Source of the DNA: Corynebacterium sp.
GTDB lineage: Bacteria > Actinomycetota > Actinomycetes > Mycobacteriales > Mycobacteriaceae
Assembly (NCBI RefSeq): GCF_022712195.1
Contig: NZ_JALAGY010000065.1
Coordinates: 1 to 60,708, forward strand
Direction of reading: 5' to 3'
Length of the DNA: 60,708 bases
The notes under the pieces were generated by a model. The model did not search any database, was not told the origin of the DNA, and worked only from the letters and a program-made list of their open reading frames with translations. Below are positions 27,883 to 36,849 of this stretch, one piece after another; the first letter of the stretch is position 1, and each line of letters opens with the position of its first letter. The position numbers and the translations under genes are program-made.

Positions 27883-28476
27883 ATGGCCAAAGACATCCGG
27901 GACACCACGGACTCCACCGAGTCTGCCGACGATTTCGCAGATCTCATCAGTGACCTGGGCTCTGACCCGGTGCAGGACCAGATCCGCGGGCACCGGGCAC
28001 CCGAGATCCTGCCGGAGATCGACGTCGCCGAGATCGCGACGGCCGTCTACGACTTCCTCTCTGCGCTGCGTCGGCTGATGGACCGCCCGAACCACAAGCT
28101 GGCGATCTCGCAGTCGGAGATCGAGGTCCTGCACTTCATCGCCCAGCACCCCGGGTGCGGCGTGTCGGACATCGCGCGGCTGCGGTTCCTGCGCGCCTCG
28201 AACGTCTCCGCCACGGTCCGTCGCCTCATCAACTCCGGGCTGGTCCTGCGGCAGGCCAACGACCAGGACCGGCGGGCCCAGGACCTCTACCTGTCGGACG
28301 AGGGCATCGAGATGCTCAACTCCATCACCGACGAGTGGGCGATGCTGATCGCCCGCGCCGCACGCCGGATGGACGGCCGCGACCTGGCGAAGCTCCGCCG
28401 CGGCGTACCGGCGCTGCGGAACCTGTCGATCGCCGCCGAGAGTCTCATCGAGGACATCCAGCGCAGCCGTAACTGA
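27883..28476 (+). CDS. MarR family transcriptional regulator
   Basis: A 197-residue winged-helix regulator with a 45-residue acidic N-terminal extension. The DNA-binding core spans about residues 75-140: SQSEIEVLHFIAQHPGCGVSDIA, FLRASNVSATVRRLINSGLV and the wing ANDQDRRAQDLYLSDEG. It is preceded by AAGGAG 7 nt before the ATG. It converges with the Bcr/CflA exporter gene, whose operon is a plausible but unproven target. Inverted repeats upstream suggest autoregulation. Confidence 0.88.
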   Translation: MAKDIRDTTDSTESADDFADLISDLGSDPVQDQIRGHRAPEILPEIDVAEIATAVYDFLSALRRLMDRPNHKLAISQSEIEVLHFIAQHPGCGVSDIARLRFLRASNVSATVRRLINSGLVLRQANDQDRRAQDLYLSDEGIEMLNSITDEWAMLIARAARRMDGRDLAKLRRGVPALRNLSIAAESLIEDIQRSRN

Positions 28477-28483
28477 TCACCGG

Positions 28484-29737
28484 TCAGCCTGCCGGCGTCC
28501 CCGGGACCGGTCGGGGTCGGGCCCCACGGCGACCGTAGACGCCGCCCACGACAGCGACCGCGGCGCAGGACGCCATCACCGTCGCCATGGTGAGCAGACC
28601 GTCCTCCCCCAGCCCGACGACAGGTGCGACGACACCGGCCGCCAGGAACTGCCCGGCCCCGAGCAAGGCCGAGGCGGCCCCGGCACGTCCCGGTGCGAGG
28701 TCCATCGCCAGCGCCGTGGTGTTGCCCAGGTTCAACCCCGTCCCGACGGTCGCGACGAAGGTGAAGAGGATCACCGGCACCAGGCTGTGCACCGTCAGGG
28801 CGGTCAGAAGCAGGCCGAGGCCACCGCAGAGAAGCAGCCCCTGACCGACCGCCTGCATGCGGGCCGGGCCGACCTTCTCCACGATGCGGGCGTTCACCAT
28901 GTTGGCCAGCACCAGCGCCACCGCATTACCTGCGAAGACCAGGCTGAACTGGGACGGTGTGAGGCCGAACTGCTCCTGCATCACGAACGAGGACCCGGAG
29001 ACGAAGGCGAAGAACCCGCCGAAGCCGATCGCGAAGGCCACGAGGTGCCCGACGTACGGTCCGACCCGGAAGAGACCGGCCATGCGCCGGTACACCACCA
29101 GCATCGCGCCCTCGGTACGGTTCCCGGCCGGGTGGGTCTCCGGGAGCAGCAGCGCGACGACCACCTGGAGCACGGCGACGGCCGCCAGCGTCCAGAACAC
29201 CGCCCGCCATCCGGCGAGTCCGGCGACGGCACCACCGACGACCGGGGCGACGATCGGAGCCACGGAGGTGAAGATCATCATCGTCGACAGTGCCGCCGCC
29301 GCGGCCGCACCGTGGAGACGGTCGGCGATCATCGAACGGCCCAGGGTCACCCCGGCACCGCCGGCGGCCCCCTGGAAGAACCTCACCACGATGAACAGCC
29401 AGATCGACGGCGCCAGCGCGCAGACGACCGAGGCGACCAGGCCGACGACGGTCGCGGCGACGAGCAGCCGGTGGCGGCCGGCCCGGTCGGACAGGGGCCC
29501 GACGACGAGCTGGCCGACGGCCATGCCGACCATGAACGAGGTGATCGTCAGCTGCGTGAGCGACGCCGTGGTGCCGAGGTCGTCGGTGATCTCCGGCAGG
29601 GACGGGAGGTACATGTCCGTGCCGAACGGGCCTCCCGTGGAGAGCAGGGCGATGCCTGCCAGCATCGCCAGCGACACTGTGGCCGCCGGGGCCGCCGGGG
29701 CAGATCCCCCCTTCCCCCGGGACGTACGGTCAGGCAT
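28484..29737 (-). CDS. Bcr/CflA-type MFS multidrug exporter
   Basis: A 417-residue carrier with about 12 membrane segments. FGTDMYLPSLPEITDDLGTT is the hallmark of the Bcr/CflA group; GPLSDRAGRHRLLV is the loop 2-3 motif and RFFQGAAGGAGVTLGRSMIAD is motif C-like. A Ser/Pro-rich N-terminus and an Arg/Pro-rich C-terminus flank it. Its start overlaps the end of the ABC permease gene, so it belongs to the ABC operon and drug or metabolite efflux may be a shared theme. Confidence 0.9.
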   Translation of the reverse strand: MPDRTSRGKGGSAPAAPAATVSLAMLAGIALLSTGGPFGTDMYLPSLPEITDDLGTTASLTQLTITSFMVGMAVGQLVVGPLSDRAGRHRLLVAATVVGLVASVVCALAPSIWLFIVVRFFQGAAGGAGVTLGRSMIADRLHGAAAAAALSTMMIFTSVAPIVAPVVGGAVAGLAGWRAVFWTLAAVAVLQVVVALLLPETHPAGNRTEGAMLVVYRRMAGLFRVGPYVGHLVAFAIGFGGFFAFVSGSSFVMQEQFGLTPSQFSLVFAGNAVALVLANMVNARIVEKVGPARMQAVGQGLLLCGGLGLLLTALTVHSLVPVILFTFVATVGTGLNLGNTTALAMDLAPGRAGAASALLGAGQFLAAGVVAPVVGLGEDGLLTMATVMASCAAVAVVGGVYGRRGARPRPVPGTPAG

Positions 29738-30542
29738 CGCGACGACGCAGCGTGACCGTACCGACGACGAAGATCACCAGGCACACCACGAGGAAGAAGA
29801 TCACCGAGCCGGTCTGGCCCCACGGGGCGTTCGCGACGTCATTGAGGTTGACAGCGCTACCGATGTTCTTGAACGGCAGGTACTGGGGGACCCATTCCTT
29901 CACCTTCGGGAACATGCCCGGGACCTCCTCGAGGACGAGCACCCAGAGCAACAGCACTGCCATGGCCCCGGCGGTCTTCCGCAGCAGGTAGGCCACACCG
30001 ATGGCCAGGGCCACGGCGCCGACGGCGTAGACGACCATGCGCAGGATGACCGTCCACGCGTCGTCCGCGGAGAAGGAGATGTTCGACAGGATCGCGTCGT
30101 CGTCGATCTGCAGGCCGGCGATCCAGCGTGACGTCAGGACACTGAGGACCGCCGAGAGCAGGGTGATGACCGCCGCGATGACACCGTAGACGATGAACTT
30201 CGCGACCGGCAGCTGCCAACGCTTCGGCACCGCCAGGGCATTGGACTTCGCCGTGCTGTTGCCGTACTCACCGGTGACCAGCAGGGCACTCTGGATGAGG
30301 ATGATCATCACACCGAACATCTGGAGGCCCATCAGGGCACCTGCCACGTTCAGGGCCTGCGCGTTGATCGCCGCGGTCTCCAGGTCCCCGTCGTCGACGA
30401 ACATCTGGTAGCTCATGGCGTTCGCCCAGCTGAGGAAAGCGGCGAAGGCCACGGAGAACACGATGATGAGTGCCGAGGTCCAGTAGACCGCCTTGGTGGT
30501 GCGGATCTTGATCCACTCGGCGTTGATGGCGTGTGCGAGCAT
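29730..30542 (-). CDS. ABC transporter permease (ABC-2 type)
   Basis: A 270-residue membrane protein with about six hydrophobic segments. It begins HAINAEWIKIRTTKAVYWTS, the normal start for ABC-2 export permeases, and has TGEYGNSTAKSNALAVPKRW. It pairs with the ATPase encoded immediately upstream (overlap TAATG). The transported compound cannot be inferred. It overlaps the MFS gene by 8 bp. Confidence 0.88.
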   Translation of the reverse strand: MLAHAINAEWIKIRTTKAVYWTSALIIVFSVAFAAFLSWANAMSYQMFVDDGDLETAAINAQALNVAGALMGLQMFGVMIILIQSALLVTGEYGNSTAKSNALAVPKRWQLPVAKFIVYGVIAAVITLLSAVLSVLTSRWIAGLQIDDDAILSNISFSADDAWTVILRMVVYAVGAVALAIGVAYLLRKTAGAMAVLLLWVLVLEEVPGMFPKVKEWVPQYLPFKNIGSAVNLNDVANAPWGQTGSVIFFLVVCLVIFVVGTVTLRRRDA

Positions 30543-31540
30543 TACTTCTCCCCCTCGGTGGTCGGCGCGGCGTCCTGCTGGTCCGGCAGGTCACCGAGGT
30601 CAGGCACGTCCCCGAGTTCCCCGCCCAGGCTGGCGTGGTAGTCCACGGCGTGGCCGGTCATCCGCATGAAGGCGTCCTCCAGCGACGCCCGGCGCTCGCT
30701 GAGCTCACGCAGCAGCAGCCCGTAGGTGTAGGCGATGCCGCCGACCTCGTCGGGCTCGGTGTCCTCCATGACGAGGATCACGCGGCCGTCGTCGTCGGTG
30801 CTCTCGGTGAAGCCGACGGACTGCTCCGTGAGGGCGTTCTTCATCTCCTCGAGATGGTCCGTGCGCACCACGGTGGTCGCGGTGGAGGCGTTCTTGATGA
30901 AGTCGTGGGTCGAGGTGTCCGCGACCAGCCGCCCCTGGCCGATGACCACGAGATGGTCGGCGGTGAGCGCCATCTCACTGAGCAGGTGCGAGCTGATCAT
31001 CACCGTGCGCCCCTCAGAGGCGAGGTGCCGCACGAAGTCACGCACCCAGCGGATGCCCTCCGGGTCCAGGCCGTTGACCGGCTCATCGAGGATCAGGACC
31101 TCCGGGTCCCCCAGCAGCGCGACCGCCAGGCCGAGCCGCTGTCCCATGCCGAGGGAGAAGTTCCCGGCCTTCTTGCCGGCGACGTCGCTCAGCCCGACGA
31201 GCCCGAGGACCTCGTCGACCCGCTTGGCGGGGATGCCGTTGGCGGCGGCGAGCCACTTCAGGTGGTTCGCCGCGGTGCGGTTGGGGTGAACCCACTTCGC
31301 GTCGAGCAGCGTGCCCACCTTGTGCAGCGGCTTGGCGTACTGGTCGTAACGCCGGCCGTCAATGGTCGCTGTGCCGGCCGACGCGCGGTCGAGTCCGACG
31401 ATCATGCGCATCGTCGTGGACTTGCCTGCACCGTTGGGCCCGAGGAATCCGGTGACGATTCCCGGCTGGACCGAAAAGTTCAGGTCGTCCACGACGGTCG
31501 CGGAACCGTACCGCTTTGTCAGGGATTCGACTTCAATCAT
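30542..31540 (-). CDS. ABC transporter ATP-binding protein (drug-export type)
   Basis: A 332-residue ATPase with all motifs: Walker A GPNGAGKST, signature FSLGMGQRLGLAVALL, Walker B LILDEPVNGLD and switch His in SSHLLSE. The C-terminal 120 residues form the extension typical of DrrA/CcmA-like ATPases and end in an acidic Pro/Gln-rich tail. The ATG at 31540 has AGGGGA directly upstream; an open frame continues upstream but is not family-like. It is divergent from glnX. Confidence 0.92.
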   Translation of the reverse strand: MIEVESLTKRYGSATVVDDLNFSVQPGIVTGFLGPNGAGKSTTMRMIVGLDRASAGTATIDGRRYDQYAKPLHKVGTLLDAKWVHPNRTAANHLKWLAAANGIPAKRVDEVLGLVGLSDVAGKKAGNFSLGMGQRLGLAVALLGDPEVLILDEPVNGLDPEGIRWVRDFVRHLASEGRTVMISSHLLSEMALTADHLVVIGQGRLVADTSTHDFIKNASTATTVVRTDHLEEMKNALTEQSVGFTESTDDDGRVILVMEDTEPDEVGGIAYTYGLLLRELSERRASLEDAFMRMTGHAVDYHASLGGELGDVPDLGDLPDQQDAAPTTEGEK

Positions 31541-31600
31541 TCCCCTATGGTGCCATACACCCTGCAGCCAGGGCACTGACACTTATTCCCCTGACGAAGG

Positions 31601-31613
31601 TAGGATGTCCTAC
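31601..31613 (+). promoter_or_regulatory. Leaderless -10 box of the glnX-glnH-pknG operon
   Basis: TAGGAT (31601-31606) ends 7 nt before the ATG at 31614. An alternative ATG at 31605 would have AAGG upstream instead; the -10 geometry favours 31614. Confidence 0.5.
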
Positions 31614-33077
31614 ATGCCCGTGCCGACACGTGATTCAAGTGACGGGGCCGCCGATACGGTCTCGACCGGCACATTCACGACCCGCGAAACGGACGTCACC
31701 CACCGCACGGACGCTCCTGTCGGACCCGGGGGCCGCCGCCAGGACACCGACCGGTGGATGGACGACGCGCCCGCCGACGGCCCGGGCGGGCGCCGGCTGA
31801 GCGTCTTCACCCCGGCGCTCGAGATCCCCCGCCGGTTCCGCCGGTTCATCTCCACCACACCCGGCCTGCTGACCGTGGTGTCGGTCGTCCTGGTGCTGGC
31901 CATCCTCGCCGCCGGCGGTGCGATGGCCGCCCAGTCCTCCAACCAGCAGGGCGACCTCAACACGCTGGTCAACCGGACCGAGCCGGTCTCCTTCGCCGCC
32001 CAGGAGCTGTACAACTCACTGTCGGTGGCCGACTCCGTGGCCACCACCGGCTTCGTCGAGGACGCCGCCGGCGGCGCGGACACCGACCCGTCCTACCGGG
32101 AGGCCGTGGACATCGCCTCGCGGGCGATCATCCGCGCCGCCAACGGCATCGACGACCCGTCCACCCGCGAGATGTCGCTGATCCTGGAGATCCAGGAGAA
32201 GCTGCCGATCTACACCAGCCTGATCACCGAGGCCGGGGTCAACAACCGGCAGGGCCACCCGGTGGGCGCCGCCTACGTGACCCAGGCCAGCACGATGATG
32301 CAGGACGAGATCCTGCCCGCCGCCGGCGAACTGTACTCCAACACCAGTTCCGAGGTCGGTGAACAGCAGCTCGCCCTGACCAAACCCGGCTGGTTCGCCC
32401 TGTCCGGGCTCGTCGCCGCCGTGATCATGCTGGCGGTCGCGCAGTTCTGGCTGGCGGCCCACACCAACCGCCGGATCAACGGCGGATACGCCACCGCCAC
32501 GGTGCTGATGACCGTCGCACTGCTCTGGGCCAGTGGTTCCGCCCTGACCACCTGGACCGACGGCACCCGAGGACTGGACGGCACCGCCCAGCCGCTGGAG
32601 ACCCTGACCTCGCTGCGCATCACCGTGCAGCAGACCCGCACCACCGAGGCGCTCAGCCTCGTCGAGCGCGAGTACTCCGACGACACCCAGAACGACTTCT
32701 CCGGGCAGGTGACGCGGATCGACAGCCAACTGGAGACACTGCGCACCATCGTCGGCGACCGCGACATCCTGGACGAGGCCCGGGAGAACCTGCGCGCCTG
32801 GGACAACGCGCACGCCGAGATGCTCGCCTACGTCCAGCAGGGCGACTACACCGCGGCGATCGGCGCCACCATCGGCGAAGAGGACGTCCACCCGTACCAG
32901 AAGCTCGACGAGAACCTGCGCTCCCTCATCGACGACACCCGCAACCAGCTGCGGACCTACCTCGCCGACTCTCGGGTGTCGGCGCAGCAGGTCTCGGCCC
33001 TGGTGATCCTGCTCGGCGTCATCTCCGCACTGTGCATCGTCTACGGCACCCGTCCACGGCTCCAGGAGTACCTGTGA
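31614..33077 (+). CDS. glnX: GlnX-like transmembrane sensor protein of the PknG pathway
   Basis: A 487-residue membrane protein equivalent in position and layout to Rv0412c/GlnX. It has an 80-residue cytoplasmic N-terminus, a first membrane segment (about 84-106) and an extracytoplasmic helical domain (about 107-258). Two close membrane segments follow (about 260-282 and 291-311), then a second helical domain (about 312-455) and a last membrane segment (about 457-478). In mycobacteria GlnX relays amino-acid binding by GlnH to PknG. It overlaps glnH by GTGA. Confidence 0.87.
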   Translation: MPVPTRDSSDGAADTVSTGTFTTRETDVTHRTDAPVGPGGRRQDTDRWMDDAPADGPGGRRLSVFTPALEIPRRFRRFISTTPGLLTVVSVVLVLAILAAGGAMAAQSSNQQGDLNTLVNRTEPVSFAAQELYNSLSVADSVATTGFVEDAAGGADTDPSYREAVDIASRAIIRAANGIDDPSTREMSLILEIQEKLPIYTSLITEAGVNNRQGHPVGAAYVTQASTMMQDEILPAAGELYSNTSSEVGEQQLALTKPGWFALSGLVAAVIMLAVAQFWLAAHTNRRINGGYATATVLMTVALLWASGSALTTWTDGTRGLDGTAQPLETLTSLRITVQQTRTTEALSLVEREYSDDTQNDFSGQVTRIDSQLETLRTIVGDRDILDEARENLRAWDNAHAEMLAYVQQGDYTAAIGATIGEEDVHPYQKLDENLRSLIDDTRNQLRTYLADSRVSAQQVSALVILLGVISALCIVYGTRPRLQEYL

Positions 33078-34300
33078 ACACCCGCGCACGCATCCTCACA
33101 CCCGTCCTCGCCACGGTCGTCGCCGCCGTCAGCGCCACTGTGCTGGCGGCCTGCGTCTCCGACGAACAGAGCCTGCAGCAGTGGCCGGACGCGCCGAACC
33201 CGTCCCTCGCGCTGCCCAACGGCTCGAAACTGTCCGACAACGTCGACGACCTGACCACCCGGACCACCCACGACACCATGGCGGGCGCACGCGACGCCTT
33301 CGGCTCCCTGCGCCCCGACACCGACCCGCAGACCGGGGCGGAGGTCTCCCCGGCGCGCCGCGTGCCGACCGTCATCGAGCGTGGGCGGCTGGTCGTCGGT
33401 GTCGCCCAGTCCCTCAACCAGCTCGGCTTCCGCGACCCGGTCAACGGTGAGCTCGCCGGCTTCGAGATCGACCTCGCCAGGGAGATCGCCCGCGACATCT
33501 TCGGTGACCCGAACCGCATCGAGTACCGCTACGTGGAAGGCAACGACCTGGAGGACGTCCTGTCGGTGGGTACGGTGGACCTGGTGATCCGCACGTTCAC
33601 GATCACCCGGCCCCGCCAGGAACAGGTCGAGTTCTCCGTCCCCTACCTGACGACCTACCCGCGCATCCTCGCCATGCGTGACTCGGGCATCACCGGGGAG
33701 CAGGACCTCGGCGACAAGACGGTGTGTGTCACCCACGACTCCACGAACCTGCAGGAACTCCGCGACGACGTCCCCCACCAGGACATCCTGGCCACCCAGA
33801 CCTGGTCGGACTGCCTGATGGCGATGCAGCGCCGGCAGGTGGACGCGATCTACTCCGATTCCGCCATCCTCTCCGGCCTTCAGGCGCAGGACCCCTACAC
33901 GGAGATCATCGGCAACGGCTCGGAGGGCACCGACTACGGGGTCGCCGCCGCCCTGCCCCAGGACAGGGACACCGCCGGGCTGATCCGCCAGGTCAACTCG
34001 ACCATGGAACGCATCCGCGAGGACGGGACCTGGGAGGACATCTACGACAACTGGCTGGGCGGCTACCTGGGCGACGCCAGCCAACCCGCCGCAAGCTACC
34101 GTTCTGCCGCGGAGAACCGTGAACTCACCGCACTGCGCGAGCGTGCGCGGGCCGGTGCGGATGACCGGGAAGACCGGGACGGCTCCGCGGACGACGGCGG
34201 TAACGGCGGGAGCGACCGAAACGACGGTAGAGACGGTAACGCCGATAACTCCGGTAACGACGGAGACAGCGACGGTTCGCACAGGGAGGAGGACCAGTGA
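33074..34300 (+). CDS. glnH: GlnH-type solute-binding lipoprotein of the PknG module
   Basis: A 408-residue secreted lipoprotein. The signal peptide ends at a lipobox (VLAAC, Cys about residue 26). The periplasmic-binding fold covers about 100-345 (RGRLVVGVAQSLNQLGF, GFEIDLAREIARDIFG, DLVIRTFTITRPRQEQVEFSVPY). In mycobacteria this protein senses aspartate/glutamate for PknG. Odd here is a tail of roughly 50 residues made of Asp, Gly, Asn, Ser and Arg, absent from the binding fold. GTG start overlapping glnX; its end overlaps pknG. Confidence 0.9.
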   Translation: MNTRARILTPVLATVVAAVSATVLAACVSDEQSLQQWPDAPNPSLALPNGSKLSDNVDDLTTRTTHDTMAGARDAFGSLRPDTDPQTGAEVSPARRVPTVIERGRLVVGVAQSLNQLGFRDPVNGELAGFEIDLAREIARDIFGDPNRIEYRYVEGNDLEDVLSVGTVDLVIRTFTITRPRQEQVEFSVPYLTTYPRILAMRDSGITGEQDLGDKTVCVTHDSTNLQELRDDVPHQDILATQTWSDCLMAMQRRQVDAIYSDSAILSGLQAQDPYTEIIGNGSEGTDYGVAAALPQDRDTAGLIRQVNSTMERIREDGTWEDIYDNWLGGYLGDASQPAASYRSAAENRELTALRERARAGADDREDRDGSADDGGNGGSDRNDGRDGNADNSGNDGDSDGSHREEDQ

Positions 34301-36813
34301 CCGACCCCGACGAGCGCACCCCGGAGGACTCCGGGCAGGCCACCGAGGCGACCTTCTTCGACCCCTTCGCCGACGACGACTCCGACAGCGTCCCGGTCTC
34401 CCCCGCCGGCAACGACCATGCCGGCAATACCGACGGGGCCGGCGAGTCCGACGGCAACGACGAACACAGCGGCGGCCAGTCCACCCAGGCCACCCCGTTC
34501 GATCCCTTCGCCGACGACAGCGACAGCGACGAGTTCCATGTCGACCCTGCCGATTCCGCCGTCACCGGCCCGTCCGGCGCCCCCGGCGGGAGCTCCAAGG
34601 CGGGCGACACCGAACGGCAGCCCACCGTCGACTCCGGCGAACGCAGCCGCCGCGAGGCGCTCTCCACCTTCCGTCGTCGACGGGGCACCTCCCGCGCCGG
34701 AGCCGAGGTCGCCGGCGGCATGGTGCGGCTGCCCTTCATCCCCCCGACGAACCCGCAGGACGCCGTCATCAGCGACGAGGCCGTGGAGAAGGCCGTCTCC
34801 GAGGGGACCGAACGGCCCGTCCTCCAGCCGGGTGACATGGTCGCCGCACAGTACGAGGTCCTGGGCCCGATCGCGCACGGTGGGCTGGGGTGGATCTACC
34901 TCGCCGTCGACCACAACGTGTCCGACCGGTGGGTCGTGCTCAAGGGCATGATGGCCACCACCACCGCCCACGAGCGGGCCGTCGCCGAGTCGGAGCGTGC
35001 CTTCCTCGCCGACATCACCCACCCCGGGATCGTGAAGATCTTCAACTTCATCGACGACCCGCGTAGTCCCGGCGGCTTCATCATCATGGAGTACGTCGGC
35101 GGCCCGTCGCTCCGCCACCGCAGGCGCCGCCAACCGGGCAACACCCTGCCCATCGACATCGCCATCGGCTACATCCTCGAGGTCCTCCCGGCACTGGACT
35201 ACCTGCACTCCCGCGGCGTGGTCTACAACGACCTCAAACCGGACAACATCATCATCACCGAGGACCAGGTCAAGCTCATCGACCTCGGGGCGGTCTCCGG
35301 CATCGGCGCCTTCGGGCACATCTTCGGCACCCGCGGGTTCCAGGCCCCCGAGATCGCCCGCACCGGTCCGACGATCGCCAGCGACATCTACACGGTGGGC
35401 CGGACCCTGGCCAGCCTCATCGTGAAGCTCCCCGTCACCGACGGGGTCTACGACCCGGGCCTTCCGACCCCCAACGATGAGCCGCTGTTCCGCAAGTACC
35501 TGTCTCTCTACCGGCTGCTGCTGCGTGCCACGGACGAGAACCCCGAGCGACGGTTCAGCTCCGCCGGGACGATGGCCAACCAGCTCATCGGCGTGCTCCG
35601 CGAGGTGCTGGCCATCCGCGACGGCCGCCAGTACCCCCACCTGGACACCCGCTTCACCGCGCAGCGCTCCACCTTCGGCACCAAGCACCTGCTCTTCCGC
35701 ACCGACCAGCTCATCGACGGCATCGAACGGTCCGTGGAGACCACCGCCCCCGAAGTGGTCGCCGCACTGCCGACGCCACTGACCGACCCGAACGACCCCG
35801 GCGCGTCACTGCTGTCCGCGGCCAGCCTCACCGAACCGGGCGAGGTGCTGGACACCCTGAAGGCCGCGCTGAAGCAGCCGGACCTGTCGGCGTCGACGGA
35901 GATCCCGCTGACCATCGTCCGGGCGCAGCTGGACCTCGGCATGACCACCGAGGCGGTGCTGACGCTGCGTGACATGGACGACCGGCTGCAACGCGACTGG
36001 CGCCACCAGTGGCTCTCCGGTGTCTCCAACCTGTTGACCAGTGACTTCGTCGCCGCACAGGCGTGCTTCAACGAGGTGCTCAACACCCTGCCGGGCGAGC
36101 CCGCACCCAAGCTCGCCCTGGCCGCGACGGATGAACTGATGCTGCAGCACCAGGGGATGAACACCGCCCGGCTCCTGGACCCCAACGTCCAGAAGGCCGC
36201 CCTGGCCCTGACCTACACCCAGGGTGCGCAGCAGTCACCCGACTACAGCGAGGTCCCCGGGTGGACCCACCTCTCCCAGGACCCCGTGGCGCTGCGTTTC
36301 CACACCATCCGTCTCTACGGCCTGGTGTGGGCGACGAACGCCTCGACCGTGTCCGCGGCCTTCGGGCTGGCCCGCCAGCTGCACGCCGAAGGCCTGGTGG
36401 ACGCCGCCGTCGCGGCACTGGACCGCCTGCCGCAGTCCTCCCGGCACCACCGGATGGCCCGGTTGACGACCGTGCTGATGCTGATCACCGAGAAGTCCTC
36501 CCTCAACGAGGCCCGGCTGCGGCGTGCGGCGCGGCGCCTGGAGATTCTGCCGACCAATGAACCCCGGATCCCTCAGGTCAGGCTGGCGGTCCTGGCCGCC
36601 GCGCTGGAGTGGCTGCGCGCCGAGCAGGAGAAGTCCGGCTCCCCGGTGCGGGTGTCGAAGGCCCCGTTGTTCGACGTGGAGTTCAGCGAGCGCGGGCTGC
36701 GCGCCGGTATCGAGCAGGGGCTGCGTGACATCGCCCGCCAGTCCCCCTTCGCCCGCCACCGGTTCCGGCTGGTGGACATGGCCAACCGGATCCGGCCGCG
36801 CACCTGGTTCTGA
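34297..36813 (+). CDS. pknG: Serine/threonine protein kinase PknG
   Basis: An 838-residue soluble kinase controlling 2-oxoglutarate dehydrogenase through the FHA protein OdhI/GarA. The kinase domain (about 175-430) has the Gly-rich loop AHGGLGWIYLA, lysine in WVVLKGM, catalytic YNDLKPDN (no Arg, as in PknG) and IDLGAV in place of DFG. The C-terminal half is helical TPR-like. There is no Cys in the first 200 residues, so the rubredoxin motif of mycobacterial PknG is missing. Instead the N-terminus has two copies of a TxATxFDPFADD motif (around 16-28 and 63-75). Confidence 0.95.
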   Translation: MTDPDERTPEDSGQATEATFFDPFADDDSDSVPVSPAGNDHAGNTDGAGESDGNDEHSGGQSTQATPFDPFADDSDSDEFHVDPADSAVTGPSGAPGGSSKAGDTERQPTVDSGERSRREALSTFRRRRGTSRAGAEVAGGMVRLPFIPPTNPQDAVISDEAVEKAVSEGTERPVLQPGDMVAAQYEVLGPIAHGGLGWIYLAVDHNVSDRWVVLKGMMATTTAHERAVAESERAFLADITHPGIVKIFNFIDDPRSPGGFIIMEYVGGPSLRHRRRRQPGNTLPIDIAIGYILEVLPALDYLHSRGVVYNDLKPDNIIITEDQVKLIDLGAVSGIGAFGHIFGTRGFQAPEIARTGPTIASDIYTVGRTLASLIVKLPVTDGVYDPGLPTPNDEPLFRKYLSLYRLLLRATDENPERRFSSAGTMANQLIGVLREVLAIRDGRQYPHLDTRFTAQRSTFGTKHLLFRTDQLIDGIERSVETTAPEVVAALPTPLTDPNDPGASLLSAASLTEPGEVLDTLKAALKQPDLSASTEIPLTIVRAQLDLGMTTEAVLTLRDMDDRLQRDWRHQWLSGVSNLLTSDFVAAQACFNEVLNTLPGEPAPKLALAATDELMLQHQGMNTARLLDPNVQKAALALTYTQGAQQSPDYSEVPGWTHLSQDPVALRFHTIRLYGLVWATNASTVSAAFGLARQLHAEGLVDAAVAALDRLPQSSRHHRMARLTTVLMLITEKSSLNEARLRRAARRLEILPTNEPRIPQVRLAVLAAALEWLRAEQEKSGSPVRVSKAPLFDVEFSERGLRAGIEQGLRDIARQSPFARHRFRLVDMANRIRPRTWF

Positions 36814-36849
36814 AACAGGCCCCCGCTGTCCGGTGACGGCCGTCGCCGC

